DNA from: Sphingomonas sp. CBMAI 2297
GTDB taxonomy: Bacteria > Pseudomonadota > Alphaproteobacteria > Sphingomonadales > Sphingomonadaceae
Assembly: GCF_029870595.1 (NCBI RefSeq)
Contig: NZ_JAPDIR010000001.1
Coordinates: 248,001 to 312,000, forward strand
Reading direction: 5' to 3'
DNA length: 64,000 nt
Position 1 is the stretch's first letter; each line of letters opens with the position of its first letter. Shown here piece by piece: positions 7,581 through 15,384 of this stretch. Below the pieces are notes generated by a model. It saw only the letters and a program-made list of their open reading frames with translations. It was not told the DNA's origin and did not search any database. The position numbers and the translations under genes were made by a program.

Positions 7581-7972
7581 TCCAGGCGACTCCCTTTCTG
7601 ATGTTCCAGGGCGGCAAGGGCCAGGCGGCGCTCGATTTCTATGTCGAGACCGTGCCCGGCAGCCGCATCGAATCGGTCGAGCGTTTCGGCCCCGACGGGC
7701 CGGGGCCCGAAGGCACGATCCTGCGCGCCCATGCGGTGATCGCCGGGCAGAAGGTGATGGTGCATGACAGCTTCGTCACCCATGGCTTCGATTTCACGCC
7801 GTCCTGGTCCTTCTTCCTCGACGTGGACGATCGCGCGGCGTTCGACCGGCTGTTCGCGGCCCTGTCGGACGGGGGCGGCGTGCTGATGCCGCCGGACAAT
7901 TATGGCTGGAGCAGCCGCTTCGGCTGGGCGAACGACCGGTACGGCATCTCCTGGCAGGTCAACCTCGCATGA
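7577..7972 (+). CDS. VOC-family protein (PhnB-like)
   Basis: A 131-residue glyoxalase/dioxygenase-fold protein of the PhnB/3-demethylubiquinone-methyltransferase-like type. Landmarks are MIQATPFLMFQG, ALDFYVETVPGS, E-G-T-I-L-R-A-H-A-V-I-A-G-Q, SWSFFLDVDD, DNYGWSSRFGWANDRYGISWQV. The W-S-x-x-F-G-W-x-x-D-R-x-G-x-x-W ending is diagnostic of this subgroup. The substrate is unknown. It overlaps both neighbours as ATGA. Confidence 0.85.
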   Translation: MIQATPFLMFQGGKGQAALDFYVETVPGSRIESVERFGPDGPGPEGTILRAHAVIAGQKVMVHDSFVTHGFDFTPSWSFFLDVDDRAAFDRLFAALSDGGGVLMPPDNYGWSSRFGWANDRYGISWQVNLA

Positions 7973-8415
7973 GCGCGCCGGTGATCCTCACCGTCACCCG
8001 CGCCTTCGCGGCGAGCGCGGAGCGGGTGTTCGATGCCTGGCTCGATCCGGCCCGGGCGGCGCGCTTCCTGTTCGCCACGCCCGAGGGCGAGATGCTGGTC
8101 TGCGAGATCGATGCGCGCGTCGGCGGCCGGGGGCTGATCGTCGAGCGGCGGGCCGGGGGCGATGCCCGCCACCGCCTCCGCTTCGAGGTGATCGAGCGCC
8201 CGCGCCGCCTCGTCTTCCTCTTTTCGGCCGACCCGGCGGAGGAGGGGGAGTGGACGCGCGTCGCGATCGAGATCGCGCCCACGCCCATGGGCTGCATGTT
8301 GACGCTCACCCATGAAATGGACCCTGCCTGGGCAAGCTATGAGGAGCCGACCCGCAAGGGCTGGACGATGATCCTCGAGAGCCTGGGCCGTATCACGGAG
8401 ACGGAAAATGGCTGA
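7969..8415 (+). CDS. SRPBCC/AHSA1-domain protein 1
   Basis: A 148-residue helix-grip (START-like) ligand-binding protein. It has the AHSA1 pattern: V-T-R-x-F-x-A-S-A-E-R-V-F-D-A-W-L-D-P near the start, E-I-D-A-R-V-G-G-R in the middle, and a C-terminal long helix with GWTMILESLGRI. These proteins accompany ArsR regulators in many alphaproteobacteria and are thought to bind hydrophobic ligands. The cavity ligand is unknown. It overlaps the preceding gene by four bases and the following gene by eight. Confidence 0.85.
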   Translation: MSAPVILTVTRAFAASAERVFDAWLDPARAARFLFATPEGEMLVCEIDARVGGRGLIVERRAGGDARHRLRFEVIERPRRLVFLFSADPAEEGEWTRVAIEIAPTPMGCMLTLTHEMDPAWASYEEPTRKGWTMILESLGRITETENG

Positions 8416-8947
8416 CACCCTCACTGCCGACACGATCACCCCGCAGATGCTCCGCTTCGAGCGCGACCTGGCCGCGCCGATCGAGACGGTGTGGCAATAT
8501 CTGGTCGATCCGGAGCTGCGGGCCCGCTGGTTCATGGGCGGGCCCACCGAGCCGCGGATGGGCGGCAAGCTCGGCCTGACCTTCAATCATCAGGACCTGT
8601 CCGACGGCGATGTGCCCAATCCCGAGCGCTACGCCCAATATGAGGGCAAGGCCTGGTCGGAGACGATCCTGCGGATCGAGCCGCCGCATTGCCTCGCCTT
8701 CACCTGGGACAATGGCGAGGCGGGGGAAGTGACGATCGAGCTGTTCGCCTTCTCGCCGGCCCGCACGCGCCTCGTCCTCACGCACAACCGCCTGCGCGGG
8801 CCCGAGGATGCGCGCAGCTTCGGCGGCGGCTGGGCGGCGCATCTCGCGGTGCTGCAGAAGCGCCTGGCCGGCGAGCATGTCGCCAGTTTCTGGGACCTGC
8901 ATACCGAGGCGGAGAAGCGCGCGGCGGAAGCGGTGGGGCTGGCCTGA
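8408..8947 (+). CDS. SRPBCC/AHSA1-domain protein 2
   Basis: A second, longer helix-grip protein (179 aa), not a close copy of the first. It carries RDLAAPIETVWQYLVDPELRARWF, then a P-x-x-G-G-K-x-x-L-x-F-x-H region and E-P-P-H-C-L-A-F-T-W-D. The last helix contains GGGWAAHLAVLQKRLAG. Roughly 20 further residues (TEAEKRAAEAVGLA) follow. It ends the ArsR operon; two SRPBCC proteins in series suggest a heteromeric or sequential ligand-handling role, which is inference. Confidence 0.83.
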   Translation: MADTLTADTITPQMLRFERDLAAPIETVWQYLVDPELRARWFMGGPTEPRMGGKLGLTFNHQDLSDGDVPNPERYAQYEGKAWSETILRIEPPHCLAFTWDNGEAGEVTIELFAFSPARTRLVLTHNRLRGPEDARSFGGGWAAHLAVLQKRLAGEHVASFWDLHTEAEKRAAEAVGLA

Positions 8948-8977
8948 GCCGAGGCGCCGCCAGCCATGGGACGCTCC

Positions 8978-8994
8978 CCCGGCCTTGCGCCGGG
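8978..8994. repeat. REP palindrome after the SRPBCC operon
   Basis: Arms CCCGGC and GCCGGG surround a short CTTGC-type loop and are followed by ATGACGG. This is the CCGG-CTTG-CCGG subfamily seen also at 9244, 46588, 46650 and 52059. It may act as an mRNA-stabilising hairpin. The rest of the 8948-9357 gap holds the second 19-base motif and a MITE-like element; I see no gene there. Confidence 0.6.
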
Positions 8995-9110
8995 ATGACG
9001 GCAATGGGGTAGAGAGGAAGGACGGGGAAGCGCGAGCGGCCCCGCCGCGCACCCGCCACCGGCGGCGCCCTGCGAAGCCGGGGCGTGCCCGCCGCTGCCG
9101 CCGGGATGGC

Positions 9111-9129
9111 GCTTCCAATGTAGGATTTC
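9111..9129 (+). repeat. Copy 2 of the 19-base dispersed motif
   Basis: GCTTCCAATGTAGGATTTC, 18 of 19 bases identical to 6651-6669. It lies about 165 bases after the last gene of the ArsR operon. A CTGGCCGC/GCGGCCAG inverted pair flanks the sequence just downstream. The role is unknown. Confidence 0.5.
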
Positions 9130-9213
9130 GTCTGGAAGACTGGCCGCGCTCTTTCTCATGGCGAATCCTGCGACGACCGGCGGCCAGGCGCCTCCCCGGC
9201 CGGCTCCGGCCCT

Positions 9214-9304
9214 TAGGTTGAGGACTCATATTCTTCCTTCGTCACCCCGGCCTTGCGCCGGGATGACGGTAGAAAATCAGATATTTGGTTGGGTTCTCAG
9301 CCCA
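9214..9304. mobile_element. Short MITE-like element with one internal REP
   Basis: It begins TAGGTTGAGGACTC, continues with ATATTCTTCCTTC, then one REP hairpin (CCCCGGCCTTGCGCCGGG), then AAAATCAGATATTTGGTTGG, and ends GGTTCTCAGCCCA. Both flanks match the element at 46560-46705, which has two inverted REPs instead of one. The right terminal repeat has decayed (CAGCCCA against CAACCTA). No protein is encoded, so movement would need a transposase in trans. Confidence 0.6.
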
Positions 9305-9357
9305 GGGGTTGTGACCTTCGGCGCCTTTGTGGCCCTTTCCGGGTAAATTGGCCTGGC

Positions 9358-10551
9358 TCAGGGGATTTCGAACAGCCCCGCCGCGCCCATGCCGCCGGCG
9401 GTGCACATCGAGACGACGACATGGCGCACGCCGCGCTTGCGCCCTTCGATCAGCGCATGGCCGACGAGGCGCGATCCGCTCATCCCGAACGGATGCCCGA
9501 TCGCGATGGCGCCGCCATTGACGTTGAGCCGGTCGGGGTCGATCCCCAGCGTGTCGCGGCAATGGAGGCATTGGCTGGCGAATGCCTCGTTGATCTCCCA
9601 CAGGCCGATATCCTCGACCCTGAGGCCGGCGCGCTTGAGCAGCTTGGGCACCGCGAAGACCGGGCCGATCCCCATCTCGTCGGGCTCGCAGCCGGCGACC
9701 TGGAAGCCGCGATAGATGCCTAGTATCTCCTTGCCTTCGGCCCTGGCGGTCTCGCGGTCCATCAGGATCTGGGCGGCGGCGCCGTCGGAGAGCTGGCTGG
9801 CATTGCCGGCGGTGACGTGCCGGCCCTGCGCGACGAACTGGCCGTCCTTCCAGACCGGCTTGAGCCCGGCGAGCACTTCGGCGGTGGTGCCGGCGCGAAT
9901 GCCTTCGTCCCGGGTGACGGTGACGGTCTCGCTGCCGGTGCGGTTGCCTTCCTTGTCGAAGAGCGCCTTCGCCACCGTGATCGGCGCGATCTCCTCGGCA
10001 AAGGCGCCGTTCTCGAGGCCGGCGGCCGCGCGCTGCTGGCTGGCGGCGGCGAAGGCGTCCTGGGCCTCGCGGCTAATACCATAGCGCTCGGCGACGATCT
10101 CGGCGGTCTCGATCATCGGGATATAGGCCGCCGGCACCCGGTCGGTGACAGACTTGTTGGGATAGCGCGGCGCGTCGCGCATGGTCAGGCTGATCGATTC
10201 CATGCCGCCGGCCAGCGCGACGTCGATCTCGTCGGTCATGATCGAGCGCGCGGCCAGGGCGATGGCGGTGAGGCCCGATCCGCATTTGCGGTCAAGGCTG
10301 AAGGCGGGCACGCTGTGCGGCAGGCCGGCGGCGAACAGCGCCATCCGCGCCATGTTCGCGCCCTGGGTCCCCCATTGGTTGCCCATGCCGTAGAAAACGT
10401 CGTCGATCCGCGCCGGATCGATGCCGGCACGCGCCACCGCCGCGTTCATCACATGGGCGGCGAGCACCGGCGCCTCGGTGTCGTTGAAATAGCCGCGCCC
10501 CGCCTTGCCGATTCCGGTTCGCGCCGTCGAGACGATCACAGCTTCACGCAT
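9358..10551 (-). CDS. Acetyl-CoA acyltransferase (thiolase)
   Basis: A 397-residue thiolase. It cleaves 3-oxoacyl-CoA with CoA, or condenses acetyl-CoA units in reverse. The nucleophilic cysteine is C90 in DRKCGSGL. The NEAF region appears as [11 protein letters not shown], the histidine motif as [14 protein letters not shown], and the second cysteine as [15 protein letters not shown]. Length and motif spacing are normal. I chose the ATG at 10551 because [13 protein letters not shown] is the family start. The enoyl-CoA hydratase at 11007 on the same strand suggests a fatty- or branched-acid degradation context, with DUF427 between them on the other strand. Confidence 0.9.
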   Translation of the reverse strand: MREAVIVSTARTGIGKAGRGYFNDTEAPVLAAHVMNAAVARAGIDPARIDDVFYGMGNQWGTQGANMARMALFAAGLPHSVPAFSLDRKCGSGLTAIALAARSIMTDEIDVALAGGMESISLTMRDAPRYPNKSVTDRVPAAYIPMIETAEIVAERYGISREAQDAFAAASQQRAAAGLENGAFAEEIAPITVAKALFDKEGNRTGSETVTVTRDEGIRAGTTAEVLAGLKPVWKDGQFVAQGRHVTAGNASQLSDGAAAQILMDRETARAEGKEILGIYRGFQVAGCEPDEMGIGPVFAVPKLLKRAGLRVEDIGLWEINEAFASQCLHCRDTLGIDPDRLNVNGGAIAIGHPFGMSGSRLVGHALIEGRKRGVRHVVVSMCTAGGMGAAGLFEIP

Positions 10552-10648
10552 TGCGGCACCCTCCTGTTTTCGAAGATGCGGTATGGCTGCGCGGCGCCGC
10601 GATTGCAATGGCTCCGCAGCGCCCCATATCCACGGCCGGAGGTGCGCC

Positions 10649-11017
10649 ATGGCGAGCAGGCCGATACGGATTCCGGGGCCCGACCACCCCATCACGGTCA
10701 CCCGGTCGGATGCGCATGTGGTGGTGCGCGCCGCCGGACGGGTGATCGCCGAGACGCGCCGCGCGCTCGAACTGCGCGAGGCGAGCTACCCGCCGGTCTT
10801 CTACATCCCCCGTGCGGATGCCGACATGACCCTGCTCGTGCGGACCGAGCATGCGAGCTATTGCCCGTACAAGGGCGAGGCCGCCTATTTCTCGATCCGC
10901 GGCGGGGCCGAGAATGCGGTGTGGAGCTATGAGGCGCCCTATGCGGCGGTCGCCGAGATTGGCGACCATCTGGCCTTTTATCCGGACCGGGTGGAGGCGA
11001 TCGAAGTCAATCGCTGA
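10649..11017 (+). CDS. DUF427 protein
   Basis: A 122-residue protein with the DUF427 pattern. It has [19 protein letters not shown], then [33 protein letters not shown], and F-Y-P-D-R-V-E-A-I at the end. The function is unknown. A GGAGG sequence seven bases before the ATG at 10649 decides the start. Its last 11 bases overlap the end of the convergent enoyl-CoA hydratase gene. Confidence 0.85.
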   Translation: MASRPIRIPGPDHPITVTRSDAHVVVRAAGRVIAETRRALELREASYPPVFYIPRADADMTLLVRTEHASYCPYKGEAAYFSIRGGAENAVWSYEAPYAAVAEIGDHLAFYPDRVEAIEVNR

Positions 11018-11783
11018 ACGCCGGCGGGCGCTTCTGCATATTGGCCATCACTGCCTCGATCTGGTTGGGCGTGCGCAGCAGCGCGGCCTGTTCCCGGCTT
11101 TCGGCGAGCAGGGTCTCGGTGGTGCCGGCCTCGAGATTGGCGAGCCGCTTGGCGGCGCGGACGGCATGGGGGTTGCGCCCGGCAATGGCCCGGGCGAGCG
11201 CCATCGCCTCTGCATGCGGATCCTCGGCGATGCGGGTGACGAAGCCGAGCGCCGCTGCTTCCTCCGCGTCGAACTCGCGAGCGGTATAGGCGAGCTCGCG
11301 CAGCACATCGTCGCGGACATTGCCGTGCCAGAGCGCATAGCCGGCCATGTCGGGCACGATGCCCCATTTCATCTCCATCACCGAAAGCCGCGTGCCCGGC
11401 GCGGCGATCCGCACGTCCGCGCCGCTGGCGATCTGGAGGCCGCCGCCGAAAGCCACGCCGTGCACCGCCGCGATCACCGGCATGGGCAGGGCGCGCCAGC
11501 CCCAGGCGACTTGCTGGAAGTCGTTGGCCGGGCCGTGCGTGCGCCGGGCAAGGTCGATGCCCGATCCTCCGGCCGCCATGCTGGCCATGTCCAGGCCGGC
11601 GCAGAAGCCGCGTCCTTCGCCCGAGAGCACCACGGCGCGGATGCCGGCCTCTCCCTCCAGCCGGGCGATCGCCGCGATGATCGCCGCGAACATCGCCGGA
11701 TCGAGCGCGTTGAGCTTGTCGGGCCGGGCCAGCCGCACCTCGGCGACGCCATCCTCGATCTCGATCCTGACCCGCTCTTCCAT
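11007..11783 (-). CDS. Enoyl-CoA hydratase/isomerase family protein
   Basis: A 258-residue crotonase-fold enzyme. The oxyanion-hole motif GEGRGFCAGLDM lies near residue 55, and HGVAFGGGLQIASGADVRIA near residue 107. In place of the classical first glutamate the active-site strand reads MKWGIVPDMAGY. Crotonases of this variant may hydrate or isomerise enoyl-CoA; the exact substrate is unclear. The start at 11783 is chosen because the conserved R-x-x-K-x-N-A-L-D region then falls at its normal distance. It follows the atypical regulator by about 40 bases on the same strand. Confidence 0.82.
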   Translation of the reverse strand: MEERVRIEIEDGVAEVRLARPDKLNALDPAMFAAIIAAIARLEGEAGIRAVVLSGEGRGFCAGLDMASMAAGGSGIDLARRTHGPANDFQQVAWGWRALPMPVIAAVHGVAFGGGLQIASGADVRIAAPGTRLSVMEMKWGIVPDMAGYALWHGNVRDDVLRELAYTAREFDAEEAAALGFVTRIAEDPHAEAMALARAIAGRNPHAVRAAKRLANLEAGTTETLLAESREQAALLRTPNQIEAVMANMQKRPPAFSD

Positions 11784-11822
11784 GCCTGCTCTCCTTTGCC
11801 TCGCGGACAGAATAGCGCGCAA

Positions 11823-12422
11823 TCAGCCCGCGCAAAGCCGATAGCCGCGCCCCTTGTCGGTGCGCAGCATCGGCACGGCGAAACCCCGGTCGAGCTTGGC
11901 GCGCAGGCGCGAGACATGCACCTCGACGACATTGGTGCCGGGATCGAAGCCGAGGCCCCAGACCGCCGCCAGCAGTTCGGAGCGTCCCGCCGGGCGGTCG
12001 CCCTGGCGGACCAGATGGAGGAGCAGGGCATATTCGCGGGGGAGCAGCGATATCGGCCGGCCGGCGCGGGTCACGCGGCGCTCGACCGGGTCGATGCGAA
12101 GCTCGCCGAGCACGATCTCGGGCCGCCGCCGGATCCGCGCGGCAAGGCGGGCGGCCACTTCCTCGGCGGTGGCGGAGGCGGGCATCGCATCGTCGGCACC
12201 GGCATCGAGCGCATGGGCCACGCTGCCTTCGCTCGGCAGCAGCAGCAGGAGCGGCTCCTGCCAGCCCAGTGCCCGGATCCGCGCCACGCTCTCGCCGGTG
12301 CCCGCGAACAGGCCCGCCGCCGCCTTCACCCCCGGCGCATAGGGGACGAGCCCCAGTCCGCGCGCCGCAGTGGCTCGGGCAAGGTCAGGGAGTTCGACTG
12401 TACAGGCGACACGTACGGTCAC
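11823..12422 (-). CDS. Atypical OmpR/PhoB-like winged-helix regulator with degenerate receiver
   Basis: A 199-residue protein with a GTG start. The C-terminal half (about 100-199) is a complete OmpR-type winged helix: ELRIDPVERRVTRAGRPISLLPREYALLLHL, then GTNVVEVHVSRLRAKLD, then LRTDKGRGYRL. The N-terminal half keeps only the last part of a receiver (HALDAGADDAMPASATAEEVAARLAARIRR). It has no acidic pocket and no phosphoacceptor aspartate at the usual strand end (LLLLLPSEG). Phosphorylation is therefore unlikely. It lies 49 bases after the cupin gene in the same direction, so it may regulate that cassette. Confidence 0.75.
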   Translation of the reverse strand: MTVRVACTVELPDLARATAARGLGLVPYAPGVKAAAGLFAGTGESVARIRALGWQEPLLLLLPSEGSVAHALDAGADDAMPASATAEEVAARLAARIRRRPEIVLGELRIDPVERRVTRAGRPISLLPREYALLLHLVRQGDRPAGRSELLAAVWGLGFDPGTNVVEVHVSRLRAKLDRGFAVPMLRTDKGRGYRLCAG

Positions 12423-12471
12423 GGCACCGAAGCTAGCGGCGATGGCACCAATTCGGCGGCAACCATGTCCG

Positions 12472-13350
12472 TTACGGAGCTAGTCTCGCCCGGGCATGGC
12501 CGGCGACGAAGCGGTCGGGATCGTCCGTCGCGCGGGAAAGCAGCATCGGTGCCTCGTCGGGCAGCGCCGAGACCAGCGCGTCTAGCGCGGTCACTCGCAT
12601 TCGCGCACAGGGATGGTGGCGAGCGAAACGTTCGGCGAGATCGAGCCCGTTGCCGACATGCACCGCGACGGCGACCAGGGCCTCCGCGGCCGTCACCGTC
12701 AGCCCCTCGGCGATCGTCCCGCGCCCGATATCGAAGCGATACTGGTCGAGCCAGGGCTGGGCGGGATCGGCGCCGAGGATGTTGAGCGAGACCGACATGC
12801 TGTCCGGCGGCAACTGGACGTGCACGTCGCGCCGCATCCGGTAGAGCATCAGCCTGCCCGGTTCGAGCCGGGCACGTTCGACGAAGCGCAGCCCCGCCTG
12901 CTCGCCGGGCAGGCCCGTGAGCGGCGCCGCGTCATATTCGTAATAGTCGCTCCAATAGCCCGGGCCGAGATAGCCATAGGTAAGGAAAGGGAAATTATGG
13001 TCGTGCGGCAGGTCGTAGAAGAAAGCCGCCGGCCCGCTGCGGCGCGTGGCCGAATCGGCGCGGGCCGGCCAGAAATTGGCACGCAGCACATAGCGGCCAT
13101 TGGGCGGGCGCAGCAGGAAGACCTGCGCGCCATAGCCATTGCCGGCATGCTGGGCGGCGCAGCGCGTCTTGAGCTCGGCGATCGCGAGGTCGGCGAGGAA
13201 ATCGCGGTTGCGCCCCAGCCGGGCGAGCAATGGCCCCCAGCTCGCGAACGCGTCCTCGTCGCGTGCATCGACGGGATAGGCATCGAGCGTCTCGACCAGT
13301 TCGACCAGCTCGATCGCGCCGCCCAGGCCCGGATCGATCAGGCGCGGCAT
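12472..13350 (-). CDS. Putative metal-binding cupin with helical C-terminal tail
   Basis: A 292-residue protein I cannot name. The centre looks like a cupin beta-barrel: LPHDHNFPFLTYGYLGPGYW, then DYYEYD, then RRDVHVQLPPDSMSVSLNI. H116, H118, E138 and H177 together make the three-His/one-Glu metal set of cupin dioxygenases. Residues from about 215 onward are helical and HEAT-like (HHPCARMRVTALDALVSALP). Its ATG lies within the end of the preceding gene (13-base overlap), so it is translated together with the HEAT-like protein and the small peptide upstream. The cupin call is inference from motif spacing. Confidence 0.55.
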   Translation of the reverse strand: MPRLIDPGLGGAIELVELVETLDAYPVDARDEDAFASWGPLLARLGRNRDFLADLAIAELKTRCAAQHAGNGYGAQVFLLRPPNGRYVLRANFWPARADSATRRSGPAAFFYDLPHDHNFPFLTYGYLGPGYWSDYYEYDAAPLTGLPGEQAGLRFVERARLEPGRLMLYRMRRDVHVQLPPDSMSVSLNILGADPAQPWLDQYRFDIGRGTIAEGLTVTAAEALVAVAVHVGNGLDLAERFARHHPCARMRVTALDALVSALPDEAPMLLSRATDDPDRFVAGHARARLAP

Positions 13351-14291
13351 GCCGCCCCCAGCCGTGGACGCACCACCGCGAGCGTCCGGGCGGCCGCCTC
13401 GCGTATCTCTATGTGCGGATCGTCTGCCGCCATGGCTTCGAGCCGGGGCAGGGCGGCGCGGGCATCGAGCGCCAGCCATTCGCGCATCGCCGCCCAGCGC
13501 AGATGAAAGGCCGGATCGCGGCTCGCCGCGTCGAATTGCGGTGCCGCATCGGCCCGCCCGGCAAGGCGGAGAAAGGCGAGCAGCACCTCGGCGCGCGAGG
13601 CCCGGTCGTCCCCGCTCGCGACGCGGAGCAGCTTGCCGTCGCCGATCGCATGCTCACGCATCAGCGGCGCGGCACCGGCCCGGATCGTCGCCACCAGCGT
13701 GACCACGTCGCCCCTGGCATCGGCGAGCAGCTGGGCTTCGCGGCGTCCATCGATCGCGTGGACGATGCCATCGGCGAGCCGCAGGGGGGCCATTTCCGTG
13801 CAAGGTGGCGCCTCGGCGGCGCGGAAGTCCGGCCCGGCGGGCGCGGTCCGCCAGCGCCGCAGCGTCGCCCCGCCGGCGCGGATGAACCGCGTCACGGCGA
13901 GGCGGCCGGAAAAGGTGCAGCTGGCCGGCGGCGGCCGCCGGCGCATCGCGGCCGCGCCGGTCACGCAGGCGGAGATCGCCACCGCGGGACAATCGAACAG
14001 CACGGCGCCGACGCGAAGGCCGTCGCGGCTGGCCTTGAACGGCGGCTCGAACAGGGGATCGGCAGCGAGCGCATCGATCAGCGGCTGGAGCAGAGCCCCG
14101 GCCCAGCCGCCGTCGCGGAGGAGCTTCGTTGCGCGGTTCATCGCCTCCTCGGCATCGCTCGCGGCGCAATCGGCGAAGAGCGCTTCGAGCGCGCGATGAG
14201 CCTCGCCATGCCGCCACTTCCGGATCGAGCCCCGCCCAGCCTCTCGCGCGGCGATGAGTGCCGCGCGCGTTCCGGCGTCCATCCCGTTCAT
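13338..14291 (-). CDS. HEAT-like protein of unknown function
   Basis: A 317-residue protein. Residues 1-80 are helical and Arg/Ala-rich. The middle is strand-rich with four cysteines (FDCPAVAISACVTG, ASCTFSG, APPCTEM). The last 60 residues contain HEAT-type helical pairs (FHLRWAAMREWLALDA, then LPRLEAMAADDPHIEIREAAARTLAVV split over two helices). No catalytic motif is recognised. The ATG at 14291 shares bases with the stop of the 53-residue peptide (ATGA), which fixes the start and couples the two. Confidence 0.6.
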   Translation of the reverse strand: MNGMDAGTRAALIAAREAGRGSIRKWRHGEAHRALEALFADCAASDAEEAMNRATKLLRDGGWAGALLQPLIDALAADPLFEPPFKASRDGLRVGAVLFDCPAVAISACVTGAAAMRRRPPPASCTFSGRLAVTRFIRAGGATLRRWRTAPAGPDFRAAEAPPCTEMAPLRLADGIVHAIDGRREAQLLADARGDVVTLVATIRAGAAPLMREHAIGDGKLLRVASGDDRASRAEVLLAFLRLAGRADAAPQFDAASRDPAFHLRWAAMREWLALDARAALPRLEAMAADDPHIEIREAAARTLAVVRPRLGAACRA

Positions 14292-14449
14292 GCGAAGTCG
14301 GGCGCGATCTCGTAGATCAGGATCGCGATGCCGACGATCAGCTCGAACAGATCGTCGACATCGTTCAGGACCGTGCGCAGCGTTCCGTGCATCGCCACGC
14401 TGGTGCCCAGTTCCGGGATCTCGCCCAGATCGATCTTCAGCAACCCCAT
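14288..14449 (-). CDS. 53-residue peptide gene heading the cupin/HEAT cassette
   Basis: A short gene read from the ATG at 14449, which has a very strong ribosome-binding site (GGGAGGGAAGC directly before it). The peptide starts MGLLKIDLGEIPELGTS and ends LFELIVGIAILIYEIAPDFA. It is acidic in the middle (NDVDDLFE) and hydrophobic at the end, with no cysteine and no signal peptide. Its TGA overlaps the ATG of the HEAT-like gene (ATGA). The strong initiation site, coupling and G/C-rich third codon positions argue that it is real. It could be a substrate peptide, a small partner protein or a translational leader. Confidence 0.6.
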   Translation of the reverse strand: MGLLKIDLGEIPELGTSVAMHGTLRTVLNDVDDLFELIVGIAILIYEIAPDFA

Positions 14450-14513
14450 GCTTCCCTCCCTTTCGAAGGTTCCCCGATGGCGCTACGCTAGGGCGGGACG
14501 GGAATGGTGCATC

Positions 14514-14527
14514 TTACAACGATGTAA
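14514..14527. promoter_or_regulatory. Inverted repeat between divergent genes
   Basis: TTACA-ACGA-TGTAA is a perfect five-base inverted repeat with a four-base spacer. It is 65 bases upstream of the peptide gene and about 45 upstream of the thioesterase on the other strand. It is a candidate operator for the cassette, perhaps for the atypical winged-helix protein. I could not place convincing -35/-10 boxes for either strand. Confidence 0.3.
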
Positions 14528-14572
14528 TTGCCGCCATTTGCGTGCTTTCCTCCACCGCGCTAGGGGGCGGCC

Positions 14573-15013
14573 ATGCGCCAACCGGCCCCTTCCGCCTTCG
14601 ACCCGCTGCGCTTCTTCGAGCTGCGATATGCCAGCCACGGCACCCGGCTGGGCATCGGCTATCGCGCGCACGGGCCCGACTGGGCGGAGCTCGAGCTGCC
14701 CTATCGCGAGGACATGATCGGCGATCCGGCCTCGGGCGTGCTCGCCTCCGGCCCGATCCTGGCGCTGATGGACATGGCCACCGCGGTCTCGGTCTGGCTG
14801 CGCGCCGGCGCCTTCGTGCCCCAGGCGACGCTCGACCTCAGGATCGACTATCTGCGCCCCGCGGCACCGGGACGCACGGTGGTCGGCCGCGGCGAATGCT
14901 ATCGGCTGACGCGCTCGATCGCCTTTGTGCGCGGCCAGGCGCATGACGGCGATCCGGACGATCCGATCGCCCATGTCGCCGGCACCTTCATGGCGACGGA
15001 GCGCTACCGGTGA
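14573..15013 (+). CDS. PaaI-type hotdog thioesterase 1
   Basis: A 146-residue hotdog-fold protein. The family core is visible: E-L-P-Y-R-E-D-M-I-G-D-P-x-S-G-V-L-A-S-G-P-I-L-A-L-M-D-M-A (helix with the catalytic acidic residue), then T-L-D-L-R-I-D-Y-L-R-P-A, then G-R-G-E-C-Y-R. Such enzymes hydrolyse acyl- or aryl-CoA thioesters; the substrate is unknown. It overlaps the next hotdog gene by four bases, so the pair may form a heteromeric complex. Confidence 0.8.
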   Translation: MRQPAPSAFDPLRFFELRYASHGTRLGIGYRAHGPDWAELELPYREDMIGDPASGVLASGPILALMDMATAVSVWLRAGAFVPQATLDLRIDYLRPAAPGRTVVGRGECYRLTRSIAFVRGQAHDGDPDDPIAHVAGTFMATERYR

Positions 15014-15384
15014 TCCTGCCTCCCTATGCGGAACTGCTCGGCCTGACGGTCGAGCCCGGCGCTACGGCGCCGGTGCTGGTGATGCCCTTTGGCGAAGGCG
15101 TGCTCGGCCGCCCCGGCTTCCTGCACGGCGGCGCGATCGGCGGCCTGCTCGAAATGGCGGCGGTGGGCGCGCTCTGGCAGGCGCTCGGCACCGACGAGAC
15201 CCAGGTCAAGCCGATCAACCTGACGGTGGACTATATGCGTGGCGGCCGCGACAAGCCGACCCGGGCCCGCGGCGCGGTGACCCGGCTTGGCACCCGCGTC
15301 GCCAATGTCGAGGCGATCGCCTGGCAGGACGAGCCGGACCGGCCGATCGCGGCGGCGCGGATGAACTATCTGATCCTTCGCTAG
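15010..15384 (+). CDS. PaaI-type hotdog thioesterase 2
   Basis: A 124-residue hotdog protein with a GTG start that overlaps the previous stop (GTGA). Conserved segments are FLHGGAIGGLLEMAAVGAL, where the helix begins with the H-G-G typical of PaaI, then K-P-I-N-L-T-V-D-Y-M-R-G-G and a final A-R-M-N-Y-L-I-L. It pairs with the upstream paralogue. Its last bases overlap the convergent sugar dehydrogenase gene. Confidence 0.8.
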   Translation: MILPPYAELLGLTVEPGATAPVLVMPFGEGVLGRPGFLHGGAIGGLLEMAAVGALWQALGTDETQVKPINLTVDYMRGGRDKPTRARGAVTRLGTRVANVEAIAWQDEPDRPIAAARMNYLILR

